From Saprospiraceae bacterium (GTDB lineage: Bacteria > Bacteroidota > Bacteroidia > Chitinophagales > Saprospiraceae), in assembly GCA_021604865.1 (NCBI GenBank), contig BQJU01000010.1:1-64000 (forward strand): a stretch of 64,000 bases of DNA, read 5' to 3'. The position numbers were made by a program, and so were the translations under genes. Of the stretch, positions 32,457 through 40,827 are shown in pieces. The notes beneath the pieces are model-generated. The model had not been told where the DNA came from. It searched no databases and saw only the letters and a program-made list of their open reading frames with translations. Every line of letters starts with the position of its first letter. The stretch's first letter is position 1.

Positions 32457-33374
32457 TCACAAAAATAATAATAGCAGCAGACCACTGAACATGATCCATT
32501 TGACTAGTTGACTTACTTGATGGTAATTTTGTTTGTTTTGTGCTTTATACAATTGAATCATCGCAACAACGAGTGGGACCAAGATCAAAAAGAGAACTGC
32601 CAATGACCAGGGCTGAACCAACTGTTGATAAAATTGGTAAGCAAAAAAGAGGAGCATGATGAACAGGGACAATGCACAACCCAATGCCAGCTTTCGGGTC
32701 ACTTCCATACCCCAAGCAATTGGGGCAGTTTGGTATCCCACCTGGGCATCACCATCAAAATCCTCCATATCTTTGGTAAGCTCGCGAAGCAACGTGGAAA
32801 GAAAGGCAAAAAAGAGGTAAGTGATGAAAATCAACTGGATTTTTTTCCCAACTTCAGGGGCAATCCTTAATAAATCTGCAAACCCCTCCCTTTCGGCAAA
32901 CCAGATTATACCGGCCACCCCTGCACAATAAAATGAAATCAAAAAATTGCCTACTAATGGTCTGCGTTTGAAAATATAGGAGTATAAGAATAAACCTGCA
33001 GTAGCCAAAGGGAATATATTGACCAAAGCGACGTAGTTTACCCGAAATGCCAAGTAAAGGGCAAGAAAAAAGCCCATCAGGTTGGAGCAAAAGTACAGCC
33101 AAACGCCACTCTGGCGGGAAATGGACTTATCAATGATCACCTTTTGGGGTTTGTTAATCAGATCTGCATCGGAATCCAGCAGATCATTTATCACGTAGCC
33201 TCCGGCGGTCAGCAATACGGTTACCAGAATGAAAATGCTAAATAGTTGAGGAGAAAGGCTAGGGTGGATACCAAATTCACGAAAATTGGGTAGCAGCAAA
33301 TGATGATAAAGAATGGCCTGGGTAATGGCTACAATGAGCAAATTGGGAAATCGGATAAGCCTTAGCACTGCCAT
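32457..33374 (-). CDS. UbiA-family prenyltransferase, GGGP synthase-like
   Basis: This 305-residue integral membrane enzyme has eight or nine helices. The first aspartate motif is NDLLDSDADLINKPQK (about residues 62-77); the second is DMEDFDGDAQVGYQTAPI (about 203-220). UbiA enzymes attach prenyl chains to aromatic or glycerol acceptors. In Bacteroidota this subgroup is usually named geranylgeranylglycerol-phosphate geranylgeranyltransferase by similarity to the archaeal lipid enzyme; the real acceptor here is untested. The gene lies between the KdsC-like phosphatase (56 bases upstream) and maf. Confidence 0.85.
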   Translation of the reverse strand: MAVLRLIRFPNLLIVAITQAILYHHLLLPNFREFGIHPSLSPQLFSIFILVTVLLTAGGYVINDLLDSDADLINKPQKVIIDKSISRQSGVWLYFCSNLMGFFLALYLAFRVNYVALVNIFPLATAGLFLYSYIFKRRPLVGNFLISFYCAGVAGIIWFAEREGFADLLRIAPEVGKKIQLIFITYLFFAFLSTLLRELTKDMEDFDGDAQVGYQTAPIAWGMEVTRKLALGCALSLFIMLLFFAYQFYQQLVQPWSLAVLFLILVPLVVAMIQLYKAQNKQNYHQVSQLVKWIMFSGLLLLLFL

Positions 33375-33430
33375 ATTTATATTGCGATTGGATTAGGGCA
33401 ATCGCAAAATTACATAATTGTACCACAAAC

Positions 33431-33934
33431 TTATTCTTCAGACCATTTTTCGTTCAATCTAAGCACTTTTTCTATCACATCACGGGCACAACCGTCCCCT
33501 CCAGTACGTGGAGAGACATACTGAGCTATGCGAAAGAGATCCGGGGCAGCATCTTGTGGAACACAGGCAAGGCCTACTCTTCGTAGTACGGCATAGTCGG
33601 GAAGGTCATCTCCCATGTAGAGGATTTGTCCTTCATCCAGATCGTAGATGTCTACCAGTTCTTCATAGGCCTCTAGTTTATCATCTACTCCTGAATAGAT
33701 ATCAATAACCCCTAATGCCTTTAATCTTTCACGTACGCCTTCTGATTTGCCACCGGTAATTACCGCAACGCGATAACCTTCCTTTATGGCTTTTTTGATA
33801 GCATATCCGTCGCGAATATTCATTTTGCGCAGCAGTTGGCCATTTTCCATAACCAACACCTCGGAATTGGTAAGTACCCCGTCCACATCAAAGATGAAAG
33901 TGCGGATTTCCCGGAATTTTTCGAGTTGGTTCAT
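33431..33934 (-). CDS. KdsC-like HAD phosphatase (KDO-8-phosphate phosphatase)
   Basis: This 167-residue HAD enzyme has the catalytic FDVDGVLT (Asp14 and Asp16 region), motif II in VITGGKSE, and the late GDDLPDYAVLRRVG acidic motif. The lack of a cap domain and the length are typical of KdsC, which removes phosphate from 3-deoxy-manno-octulosonate 8-phosphate for lipopolysaccharide core synthesis. A related sialic-acid phosphatase role is an alternative. It is a cytoplasmic tetramer in the family. It follows iscX by six bases. Confidence 0.88.
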   Translation of the reverse strand: MNQLEKFREIRTFIFDVDGVLTNSEVLVMENGQLLRKMNIRDGYAIKKAIKEGYRVAVITGGKSEGVRERLKALGVIDIYSGVDDKLEAYEELVDIYDLDEGQILYMGDDLPDYAVLRRVGLACVPQDAAPDLFRIAQYVSPRTGGDGCARDVIEKVLRLNEKWSEE

Positions 33935-33940
33935 ACAAAC

Positions 33941-34186
33941 TTATTGATTATCCCGCCATTCATATACCCACTTGGCCTGGATTTGCTCAAGATGTCCTTC
34001 GTTACTCTCCTCCTTTTTACCTTCAAAATGGGGGATTTCAAGAATCCAGGTCAATAGCTCTGTAAATCGAATGCGGTAAATCCTGCTTTCGCTAAAGTCA
34101 TCACCAAAGCGTTCGTAAAGCTTAATAGCAATATCCTCATGATCGCTCCAGGTGATGGGCATATCGTCAAATTCCTCAAACGGCAT
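33941..34186 (-). CDS. iscX: IscX-like iron-sulfur assembly protein
   Basis: This 81-residue acidic protein has the IscX/YfhJ pattern: ITWSDHEDIAIKLYERFGDDF at residues 12-32, RIRFTELLTWILEIPHFEG in the middle and the tail IQAKWVYEWRD. IscX binds iron and the cysteine desulfurase IscS and tunes cluster assembly. It sits 137 bases downstream of a ferredoxin gene on the same strand, mirroring the fdx-iscX order of the E. coli isc operon, though no other isc genes are present. Confidence 0.9.
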   Translation of the reverse strand: MPFEEFDDMPITWSDHEDIAIKLYERFGDDFSESRIYRIRFTELLTWILEIPHFEGKKEESNEGHLEQIQAKWVYEWRDNQ

Positions 34187-34323
34187 ATCCGTAATATTTG
34201 TGATTAAAAATATTTCTTTGATAAACCTTTAAACAACGACCCTTATGTAAATGTGGCTTTAGATTTCCGGGTTTGTCAAAGAAACGTAAAATAATATTAT
34301 TCTGATTTTTTAGAGGCTCCAAA

Positions 34324-34665
34324 TTAATGCTCATGGCCAATAATCCTCTTTTGATCCGGAATTTGGATTTCAATTTCGGCATCTTCCTCAAGGATTACAC
34401 ATTGGCAACCTAGGCGGGATTCAAGCCGGGGATTTATAGCACGGTCAATAAAATCTTCCTCTTTGTCAGAAATTTCTTCGAGATAATCCTCTCCCGATTC
34501 CACATAGACATGGCAGGTGCTACAAGCACAAACCCCGCCACAGTTGTGGCTTAAATGTACATCATTGTCCTCAGCAACCTCCAAAATTGAATATCCTTCT
34601 TCTGCGTTATTGACCGTTTTAGGCTCAATTTTGGGGTCTTCAAAAGTAAATTTTATCCTTGCCAT
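34324..34665 (-). CDS. 2Fe-2S ferredoxin, adrenodoxin type
   Basis: This 113-residue electron carrier has cluster ligands in CGGVCACSTC (about residues 41-50; the C-x5-C-x2-C spacing uses the first, third and fourth Cys) and the fourth in GCQCV (about 88-91). The acidic loop EEDFIDRA between them is typical of adrenodoxin-type ferredoxins used in iron-sulfur assembly and P450 systems. It probably supplies electrons to cluster biogenesis, consistent with IscX downstream. A TACATTTG box lies 27-34 bases upstream. Confidence 0.93.
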   Translation of the reverse strand: MARIKFTFEDPKIEPKTVNNAEEGYSILEVAEDNDVHLSHNCGGVCACSTCHVYVESGEDYLEEISDKEEDFIDRAINPRLESRLGCQCVILEEDAEIEIQIPDQKRIIGHEH

Positions 34666-34691
34666 TTTTTTCAGTGCGTTTTATATCGCTG

Positions 34692-34722
34692 CAAATGTAA
34701 TTTTTATCACTATTGTAAACAA
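34692..34722 (-). promoter_or_regulatory. Primary-sigma promoter of the ferredoxin gene
   Basis: The minus strand has TTG at 34722-34720 followed after 20 bases by TACATTTG (34699-34692), a good -33/-7 pair for Bacteroidota. The start codon is at 34665. Confidence 0.55.
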
Positions 34723-34771
34723 GTTTAGTGAATATAGGTTGTTAAATCTTATTCAGTTTAAGAGCTGCAAA

Positions 34772-37700
34772 TCAGATTTTAAGGATACTTACTTCTTTGG
34801 AATTAGTCAATCCGCCGTACACCAGTAGCTTTAATTCTTTGGCAGTGATATTGGCAGCATTACTATAGGCGGTTCGCAAGTCCATCAATGTTTGTTTGCT
34901 GTCAAAGATGCGAATGACCTGAAACTGATCGGGTTTGCTACTTTTACGTTCTGTGTCTAATCTTACCCTGATAGGGAGCGGATTTTGATGGGCCATATAA
35001 AACAATTGAATGCCACATTCTTCCTTCAACAGTTGAATTGCAGAATACCCTTCTACAATGATCATTTTTTCTTTCTCCTTCACTTCGTGTTGCAAATCCA
35101 GGTCTTGCAAAAGGTCAGTATATTTGCTCAACAAGAAGGCAATTTCCTCATCTCCTATTCCAGTGATGCAAGATTCAAACTGTAGTTTGACCCGGTCGAG
35201 TTTACGGCGAAAAAATCCCTTGCTTTGCAAATCCAGGATGGCGACATCCAGGTAGTTATTAATGAATTCAGTTGAAAGGCTATCAAAAGGGGCTGGAGCA
35301 AACTGATAGGCATTGCTGATTTCTCTTAAGCCTTCCTCCTGGAAAAAGCGGTCGCGGAAACTCTCCTTTAATCCTCTTGACCAGTCTTTACGACTATTGA
35401 AGTCATTGGGTTTAAGCCGGAGGGGTAGGGCAGGCCCTTCAATGTGATAGCGGTCACTGAATCCCAGGATGGTATTTTGAATGTGTTCCTTTAATTCTGC
35501 CAGGCGGTTTTTAAAATGATAATACTGCCAGTTGGCGGTCGCTTCGTCAGTGGCCAGCATTTCACCCGTATCGCCAATTTCGATTGCTGTGATTTGATTT
35601 TCTATATCTTCAATTCGCCGTAACAATTGGCCATAAAACTTTTTGCCACTTTTCAGATCGGGAAGGTTGGGCAAAAAATCCTGAGCACTGGCGGGCGCAA
35701 ACTCCAGATCCGTAATTCTGGGCACCAATTGATTGTCGTGCAAGAGGACATCAAAAATGATTGGATTATTTCCTTTGGTGGCAATTAGCTGCTCAGCAGA
35801 AAGTGTAGTTAAATCCCGCTCTATTTGCCTTTTTAAAGCCCGACCACCCATTTTGGGATCATACCCTCTACGGGCCACCCATTCCAGCGCATCTTGGGTG
35901 ATATTCAAAATGGTAGTTCTTCGTACAAAACCATCCCTGCTAAGCAATTCTTTGATTTGCAGGCGGGCAATACCCAGTATATTTTCAAGCTCAAGTGGCC
36001 GAAAAATGACGATTTGATCAATTCTGTTGATGAATTCGGGTCTAAACTTTTGTTCGATAGCCTTGCGAAAAACGGCATTTCTGTTTTCAGGTGCATTGCC
36101 AATTTGCAGAGAAGTACCCACCTTTTCAGCACCCAGGTTGGAAGTCATAATAATCACCAGATTGGTGAAATCTACGGTTCGCCCCAGACTATCAGTCAGT
36201 CGGCCGTCATCGAGCACCTGCAACAATAAATCGTGAACCTTTGGGTGGGCCTTTTCAATCTCATCAAGCAGCAACACCCCAAATGGTTGGTAGCGCACTT
36301 TACCGGTCAGCTGCCCTTCTGGATTGAAGTAATCGCCGATCAACCGTTGGGTGGCGTTATCATCGATGTATTCGTTCATGTCAAAACGAATTAGCGACTC
36401 TTCCTGACCCATTAAAAAGTTAGACAAAATTTTTGCGGCCTGAGTTTTTCCTACACCTGTGGGGCCAATAAACAAAAATGAACTTACCGGGCGGTTTTTG
36501 TCATTCAATTTTGCTTTGATTAGATGAATGGCATTGGTCAATGCCTCTACCGCCGGTTTTTGTCCCACTAATTGCCTGCCAATCAATTCCCGGACTTCTT
36601 CTTTTTCAAAGATCCGCCTTTCGTCAAAAATGGACTCGCTAAGCCCGCTTGTATGTTTGAATTCTTCCCGAACTTCAGGGGCATCAATCATTCGATACCG
36701 ATATTTGGAAGAAAGGTGTTTAAGTAACCCCAGTATACTGCCAGGTAAGGCTTGTTGACTCAAATAATTGCGCTGAATAGTGAACAACTGGCTGATGGCA
36801 TTGATGGTTATTTCACAACCGTGGTCCATCTCCAGTATTTTTCGCTGCTTGAGTACAATTTTAGTCGCTGTTTCCAGGCTGGGTTGTTGCACCCTGAATA
36901 CCTGAAATAGATCACTGAAACTACGGTTTTTTTCCTGGAGAATTTTCCACTCTTCTGTCGTGGCAATCATGATGAATGACATTTGCCTTTTTTCAAGATA
37001 AGGCCGTAATACATCACTCAAAGTCATGTTGTTATCGGCAGATTTACCGATGCGTAGCAGGGCCACGGGATTGTCAACCAAAAGCAGATCAGACGCCGCT
37101 TCGGGAGATTCCGGAAAACGAATATATTCGAGGATGGTTTCAAAACGCTTTTGCCACATGCCTACAATACTCATACCCGAAATAATACGGGTGGGGTCGA
37201 TATGCCAGATGCGGCGAACTCTTCCCTGAGTTTTCTCATGTTTTTCGGTGAGATATCGCCTGACCGTTTCGTGAACTACACTGTGTTTGCCTACCCCTTT
37301 TGGGCCAACCAACACCACCGGAATATTGCCCTGAAGGAAAAAAGTGGGAAATAACTTTTCCACGAGCGTATCCTGGTAATAGGCCCTTCCCAATTCCACC
37401 GGATATAGACTGGTGATATCATAACCTACCTTCTCAACTTCCAATGCGCCGTTAAATTCCATTTCGCCCTCCTGGCGATTAAATAACCAATTGGGGCCTT
37501 CCTGACCATATTTGGTAGGTCCGTTAGCAACATGTACATTGAGTTTTAAGGAGGTAATAAACTCTTTGTCGCTGGAATAGTAGGCGTCAGGTTTAAATTC
37601 TCCTTCTTGATCCTCTTTCACTCTTTTCAACAAATGGCGAATCACTTTGATTGCCTGCTTTTCTATGTTTAAACTTCCATCTGTCTCCCTGCTAGCAATA

Positions 37701-38059
37701 AAAAGATAATTATTCAATGCAGGCAAAAAAATAAAAGTCATACCTTTCATTTCGAAACTGGCGATCGTGAAAGGGCCATTGATATTATCATTTTTTATCC
37801 GGAAATTTAGATAGACTTGTTGGTACTTTAACTTTGGATGAAATTTGAACCACAGTAAATTATCCAGATTTTTTCTGGTAACGGCGTAACCTTTGAATAC
37901 GTGTTTGATTTCCTTTTTGAGCTGAGCCAGGGCCAGGTCATATCTGCGATGAGTCGCAACGGGATAGGGTATAAATAGCGGTCGTAAATAGTAGTGAGGT
38001 TTATGCTCTACTATGATGTTTTGTACCAGTAAAGGGATATCAAGTTGAACAAAAGCCAT
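34772..38059 (-). CDS. Large ClpB/ClpA-type AAA+ protein with novel terminal domains
   Basis: This 1095-residue protein has two AAA+ modules but not the Clp N-domain. Residues 1-235 are an unfamiliar strand-rich domain. The first AAA+ has Walker A GPKGVGKHS (252-260) and a degenerate Walker B (LLLVDNP). The second is a standard ClpB-like D2 with GPTGVGKT (532-539), VLLLDEIEKAHP, the GRLTD/DGRTVDFT region and sensor TSNLG, followed by the ClpB small domain ending near 780. The final 300 residues form a helical segment and a domain whose pattern (SCITGIGDEE, then EGYSAIQLLKEECGIQ) faintly recalls the PCRF domain of peptide-release factors. It is probably a cytoplasmic unfoldase or remodeller with dedicated clients. 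ClpP-binding loops were not recognised. Confidence 0.85.
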   Translation of the reverse strand: MAFVQLDIPLLVQNIIVEHKPHYYLRPLFIPYPVATHRRYDLALAQLKKEIKHVFKGYAVTRKNLDNLLWFKFHPKLKYQQVYLNFRIKNDNINGPFTIASFEMKGMTFIFLPALNNYLFIASRETDGSLNIEKQAIKVIRHLLKRVKEDQEGEFKPDAYYSSDKEFITSLKLNVHVANGPTKYGQEGPNWLFNRQEGEMEFNGALEVEKVGYDITSLYPVELGRAYYQDTLVEKLFPTFFLQGNIPVVLVGPKGVGKHSVVHETVRRYLTEKHEKTQGRVRRIWHIDPTRIISGMSIVGMWQKRFETILEYIRFPESPEAASDLLLVDNPVALLRIGKSADNNMTLSDVLRPYLEKRQMSFIMIATTEEWKILQEKNRSFSDLFQVFRVQQPSLETATKIVLKQRKILEMDHGCEITINAISQLFTIQRNYLSQQALPGSILGLLKHLSSKYRYRMIDAPEVREEFKHTSGLSESIFDERRIFEKEEVRELIGRQLVGQKPAVEALTNAIHLIKAKLNDKNRPVSSFLFIGPTGVGKTQAAKILSNFLMGQEESLIRFDMNEYIDDNATQRLIGDYFNPEGQLTGKVRYQPFGVLLLDEIEKAHPKVHDLLLQVLDDGRLTDSLGRTVDFTNLVIIMTSNLGAEKVGTSLQIGNAPENRNAVFRKAIEQKFRPEFINRIDQIVIFRPLELENILGIARLQIKELLSRDGFVRRTTILNITQDALEWVARRGYDPKMGGRALKRQIERDLTTLSAEQLIATKGNNPIIFDVLLHDNQLVPRITDLEFAPASAQDFLPNLPDLKSGKKFYGQLLRRIEDIENQITAIEIGDTGEMLATDEATANWQYYHFKNRLAELKEHIQNTILGFSDRYHIEGPALPLRLKPNDFNSRKDWSRGLKESFRDRFFQEEGLREISNAYQFAPAPFDSLSTEFINNYLDVAILDLQSKGFFRRKLDRVKLQFESCITGIGDEEIAFLLSKYTDLLQDLDLQHEVKEKEKMIIVEGYSAIQLLKEECGIQLFYMAHQNPLPIRVRLDTERKSSKPDQFQVIRIFDSKQTLMDLRTAYSNAANITAKELKLLVYGGLTNSKEVSILKI

Positions 38060-38135
38060 CAGCTAACCTATATTCTCTAAAATAATGGCGGAAGATAGTG
38101 ACATTAGTTGACAGCGCAAAATTGAAAAAGATCAA

Positions 38136-38147
38136 GAGGCTAGCCTC
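38136..38147. repeat. Palindrome in the divergent region before the DUF4397 gene
   Basis: GAGGCTAGCCTC is a perfect 12-base palindrome, followed by CAAAT, so GCCTCCAAAT resembles the arm of the dispersed TTTGGAGGC repeat. It may be a collapsed copy of that element, or an operator in the 249-base region between divergent genes. Confidence 0.35.
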
Positions 38148-38308
38148 CAAATACAAGTACGCCCTGCCATGTTTCTCCTTGGCCTTGTGTTATTTGCTTA
38201 AGTTGTGCCTTCATTGCTATTCTTTACCCTGATTTAAGTGGAAATGACTACATGGAGGCCCAATAAGCCCCCCGCACTATGAACAAGCTAAATAATCTAA
38301 ACCTTTAT

Positions 38309-40588
38309 ATGAAAAAGCTCTACCTCATTATTCTCGTCTTTTTTATTTTATCTGGCTTACAAGCTCAGGTAGCATCAGTACAGTTTATTCACAATTCGCC
38401 TACACCTGGTAGTGTTTCGGGGCAACCCATTGATGTTTATTTAAATGGAAATTTATTACCTCAATTAACAGCCCTTGAATTCCGACAGGCAACACCTTAT
38501 CTGCCGATAGCGGCGGACAGTCTTATTTCTTTAGCTATAGCTATAAGCCCAAGTACTTCTATCGCAGACACCTTGGTTTCCTTTGATGTCGGAAGCTTTA
38601 GTGAGGATAATTATTATACCATCATGGCCACTGGAATATTGGGCGATCCTGACCAGCCATTTAATTTATTTATCAATGAAAATGCCCGGATAACGGCAGA
38701 AGACCCCACAACTATTGACGTTTCATTTTTTCATGGTGGTTTGGATATACCGAGCTTTTCGGTCACAGATTATGCTACAACTACTGAATTATTGGCTGAT
38801 TTATCGTATGGATATTTCTCTGATAATATATCGGTTGATCCAACAGCTCATGTCTTTGAAATCCGGCCTGCAAATACAGAAAATCTCACCGGATCATTTT
38901 TTATCAATTTGACCGGTGAGGATAGCCTGGCGGCGGTTGTTTTTGCATCGGGAGCAATAGCTGCCGAACCGACTTTTAATCTATTTGCTGCTTTTCCCGA
39001 TGGCACGGTGTTGCCTTTTGTTCCAGCTGTACAGGCGCAGTTAATCCATAATTCACCGCTTCCAGCTGCCGAGGTCATTGATATATATATGGGGGGGAAC
39101 CTCATTTTAGATGATTTCTCTTTTCGGCAAGCAACACCTTTTGAATTTTTTGCATCAAGAACGCCCATTACATTGGGTGTAGCTCCTGATAATAGCGATG
39201 GCCCTGAGGACGTCTTGTTTAACCTGGGACCAATAACTTTTGAGGATGGGAAATTGTATAGCCTTATTGCTAATGGGATACCTTTTGATCCCAATTTTCC
39301 CTTTGAGTTGGTGGTCAATGAGCAAGCACATGTTTTTTCGGAAGATCCTGCTAAAACAGATGTAACCGTATTTCATGGTGCTCCGGGAACACCGAATATT
39401 GATATTTCTATTCGCGATGAAGGTGGCCTTTTGGTTGATGACCTCGAGTATGGTGTATTTACGGCATATTTGCCATTGGAATCTGAAAATTATTACCTCG
39501 AAATTCACATTCACGATGATTCGGATTTAGTGGGCATATTTAATACAGATATTCAGGGCCTAAATGGCATTGCGGGAACTGTTTTTACTTCTGGTATTTT
39601 GGATGGGCAACCGACTTTTGGGTTGTTTATGGCATTTCCCAATGGACTTGTTGTCCCCCTCAATCCAATTTCACGAGTCCAATTGATTCATAATGCGCCA
39701 GGCCCTACACTAGATATATACATCAATGGAGTTCTAAGTATAGAAGGATTCGATTTTCACGAAGCGCTCCCATTTATAGACTTTCCGGCCAGGGAACCAC
39801 TCGACCTGGCCGTTACTTTAGCCGGTGAGCCTATTGAAAATGCTGTGGAAGTTTTTGAAGATGTCGTCTTTGAAACAGGGGATTCATATATTCTCATGGT
39901 CAGTGGCATTGTAGATGACCCTGAAAACGCCCTGGATTTGGTCGTATATGATCAAGGGCGTGAACGATCAGAAAGCGGTGTAGATCTACTGTTTTATCAA
40001 GGTTCACCTGATGCTCCACTTGTGGATGTAGTGGCAGAAGAAACGAGTACAGTGCTTTTTGATAATATGGCTTTTGGCCAATACAACGGTTATGTCAACC
40101 ATTCTTCGGGCAGTACCCTGCTCAATATTACTCCAGCAGAAAATAACGCCACCATTGTTCGCCAATACGAGGCAGATCTAGCGACTTTTGAGGGAGAAGC
40201 TTTAACCCTTTTTGCTAGTGGTTTTTTACAAGAAGATGAAGTTTTTCCTTTTGAATTGTGGGTGGCTCGTGCGAATGGGGAAAGCTTTCCATTGACGGAG
40301 ATAGTAGGCACGAATGATTTGGGGCATAGATTAAAGTCCTTTCAACTGGGGCCTAATCCTGCTGTTTCACAAGTGCACGCCAATTTTGAACTTACCGAGG
40401 CTGTGGATATGAAATTTCTGATCTATAATTCCTTCGGGCAGCTTCTGTTTATCAAAGATTTAGGCACACTTAGCCAGGGGCACCACCGCGAATCGCTGCC
40501 GGTTGATACTTTTCCCGCAGGAACGTATCAATGCCTGATCCTCAGCTCAATGGGAATGGCAGCCTTTCCGCTCATGATTGCTAATTAA
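38309..40588 (+). CDS. T9SS-secreted protein with tandem DUF4397 domains
   Basis: From the ATG at 38309 this is a 759-residue protein; an in-frame ATG ten codons upstream would dilute the signal peptide. After the signal (KKLYLIILVFFILSGLQA) come three DUF4397 units near residues 21-240, 245-440 and 445-665, each beginning with VQFIHNSP, AQLIHNSP or VQLIHNAP and continuing with DIY(L/M/I)NG. The last 80 residues (FQLGPNPAVSQVHANFEL...) are a type A T9SS sorting domain. DUF4397 domains are beta-sandwich adhesion-like modules of unknown ligand. The protein is divergent from the ClpB-like gene and followed by another AAA+ gene. Confidence 0.87.
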   Translation: MKKLYLIILVFFILSGLQAQVASVQFIHNSPTPGSVSGQPIDVYLNGNLLPQLTALEFRQATPYLPIAADSLISLAIAISPSTSIADTLVSFDVGSFSEDNYYTIMATGILGDPDQPFNLFINENARITAEDPTTIDVSFFHGGLDIPSFSVTDYATTTELLADLSYGYFSDNISVDPTAHVFEIRPANTENLTGSFFINLTGEDSLAAVVFASGAIAAEPTFNLFAAFPDGTVLPFVPAVQAQLIHNSPLPAAEVIDIYMGGNLILDDFSFRQATPFEFFASRTPITLGVAPDNSDGPEDVLFNLGPITFEDGKLYSLIANGIPFDPNFPFELVVNEQAHVFSEDPAKTDVTVFHGAPGTPNIDISIRDEGGLLVDDLEYGVFTAYLPLESENYYLEIHIHDDSDLVGIFNTDIQGLNGIAGTVFTSGILDGQPTFGLFMAFPNGLVVPLNPISRVQLIHNAPGPTLDIYINGVLSIEGFDFHEALPFIDFPAREPLDLAVTLAGEPIENAVEVFEDVVFETGDSYILMVSGIVDDPENALDLVVYDQGRERSESGVDLLFYQGSPDAPLVDVVAEETSTVLFDNMAFGQYNGYVNHSSGSTLLNITPAENNATIVRQYEADLATFEGEALTLFASGFLQEDEVFPFELWVARANGESFPLTEIVGTNDLGHRLKSFQLGPNPAVSQVHANFELTEAVDMKFLIYNSFGQLLFIKDLGTLSQGHHRESLPVDTFPAGTYQCLILSSMGMAAFPLMIAN

Positions 40589-40754
40589 TGAATTTTTATA
40601 ATTAAAAATGTGATTTACAGCTGGGACACCAACAATTGGGGCACATCTTTTTTATGTTAACAAAAATTAAAACCTAGAAACATCTTTCTAACCCTGCAAA
40701 AAATGATTAAATTACATTAAAATAGAATAGAGAACTTTCTTCTTTGGTTTATAA

Positions 40755-40784
40755 GGCAGCCAAAAGGTTGGCCTCCAAACATGA
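40755..40784. repeat. REP-like repeat, copy 3
   Basis: GGCAGCCAAAAGGTTGGCC followed by TCCAAACATGA carries the reverse-complement core GCCTCCAAACAT and shares GCAGnCAAAAGGTTGnCCTC with the right arm of the copy at 43521-43539. It lies in the 239-base gap before the double AAA+ gene. Confidence 0.55.
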
Positions 40785-40827
40785 ACTAAGCACAAATTTT
40801 TACCAAAGAGCCATAATTTTCCAAACA

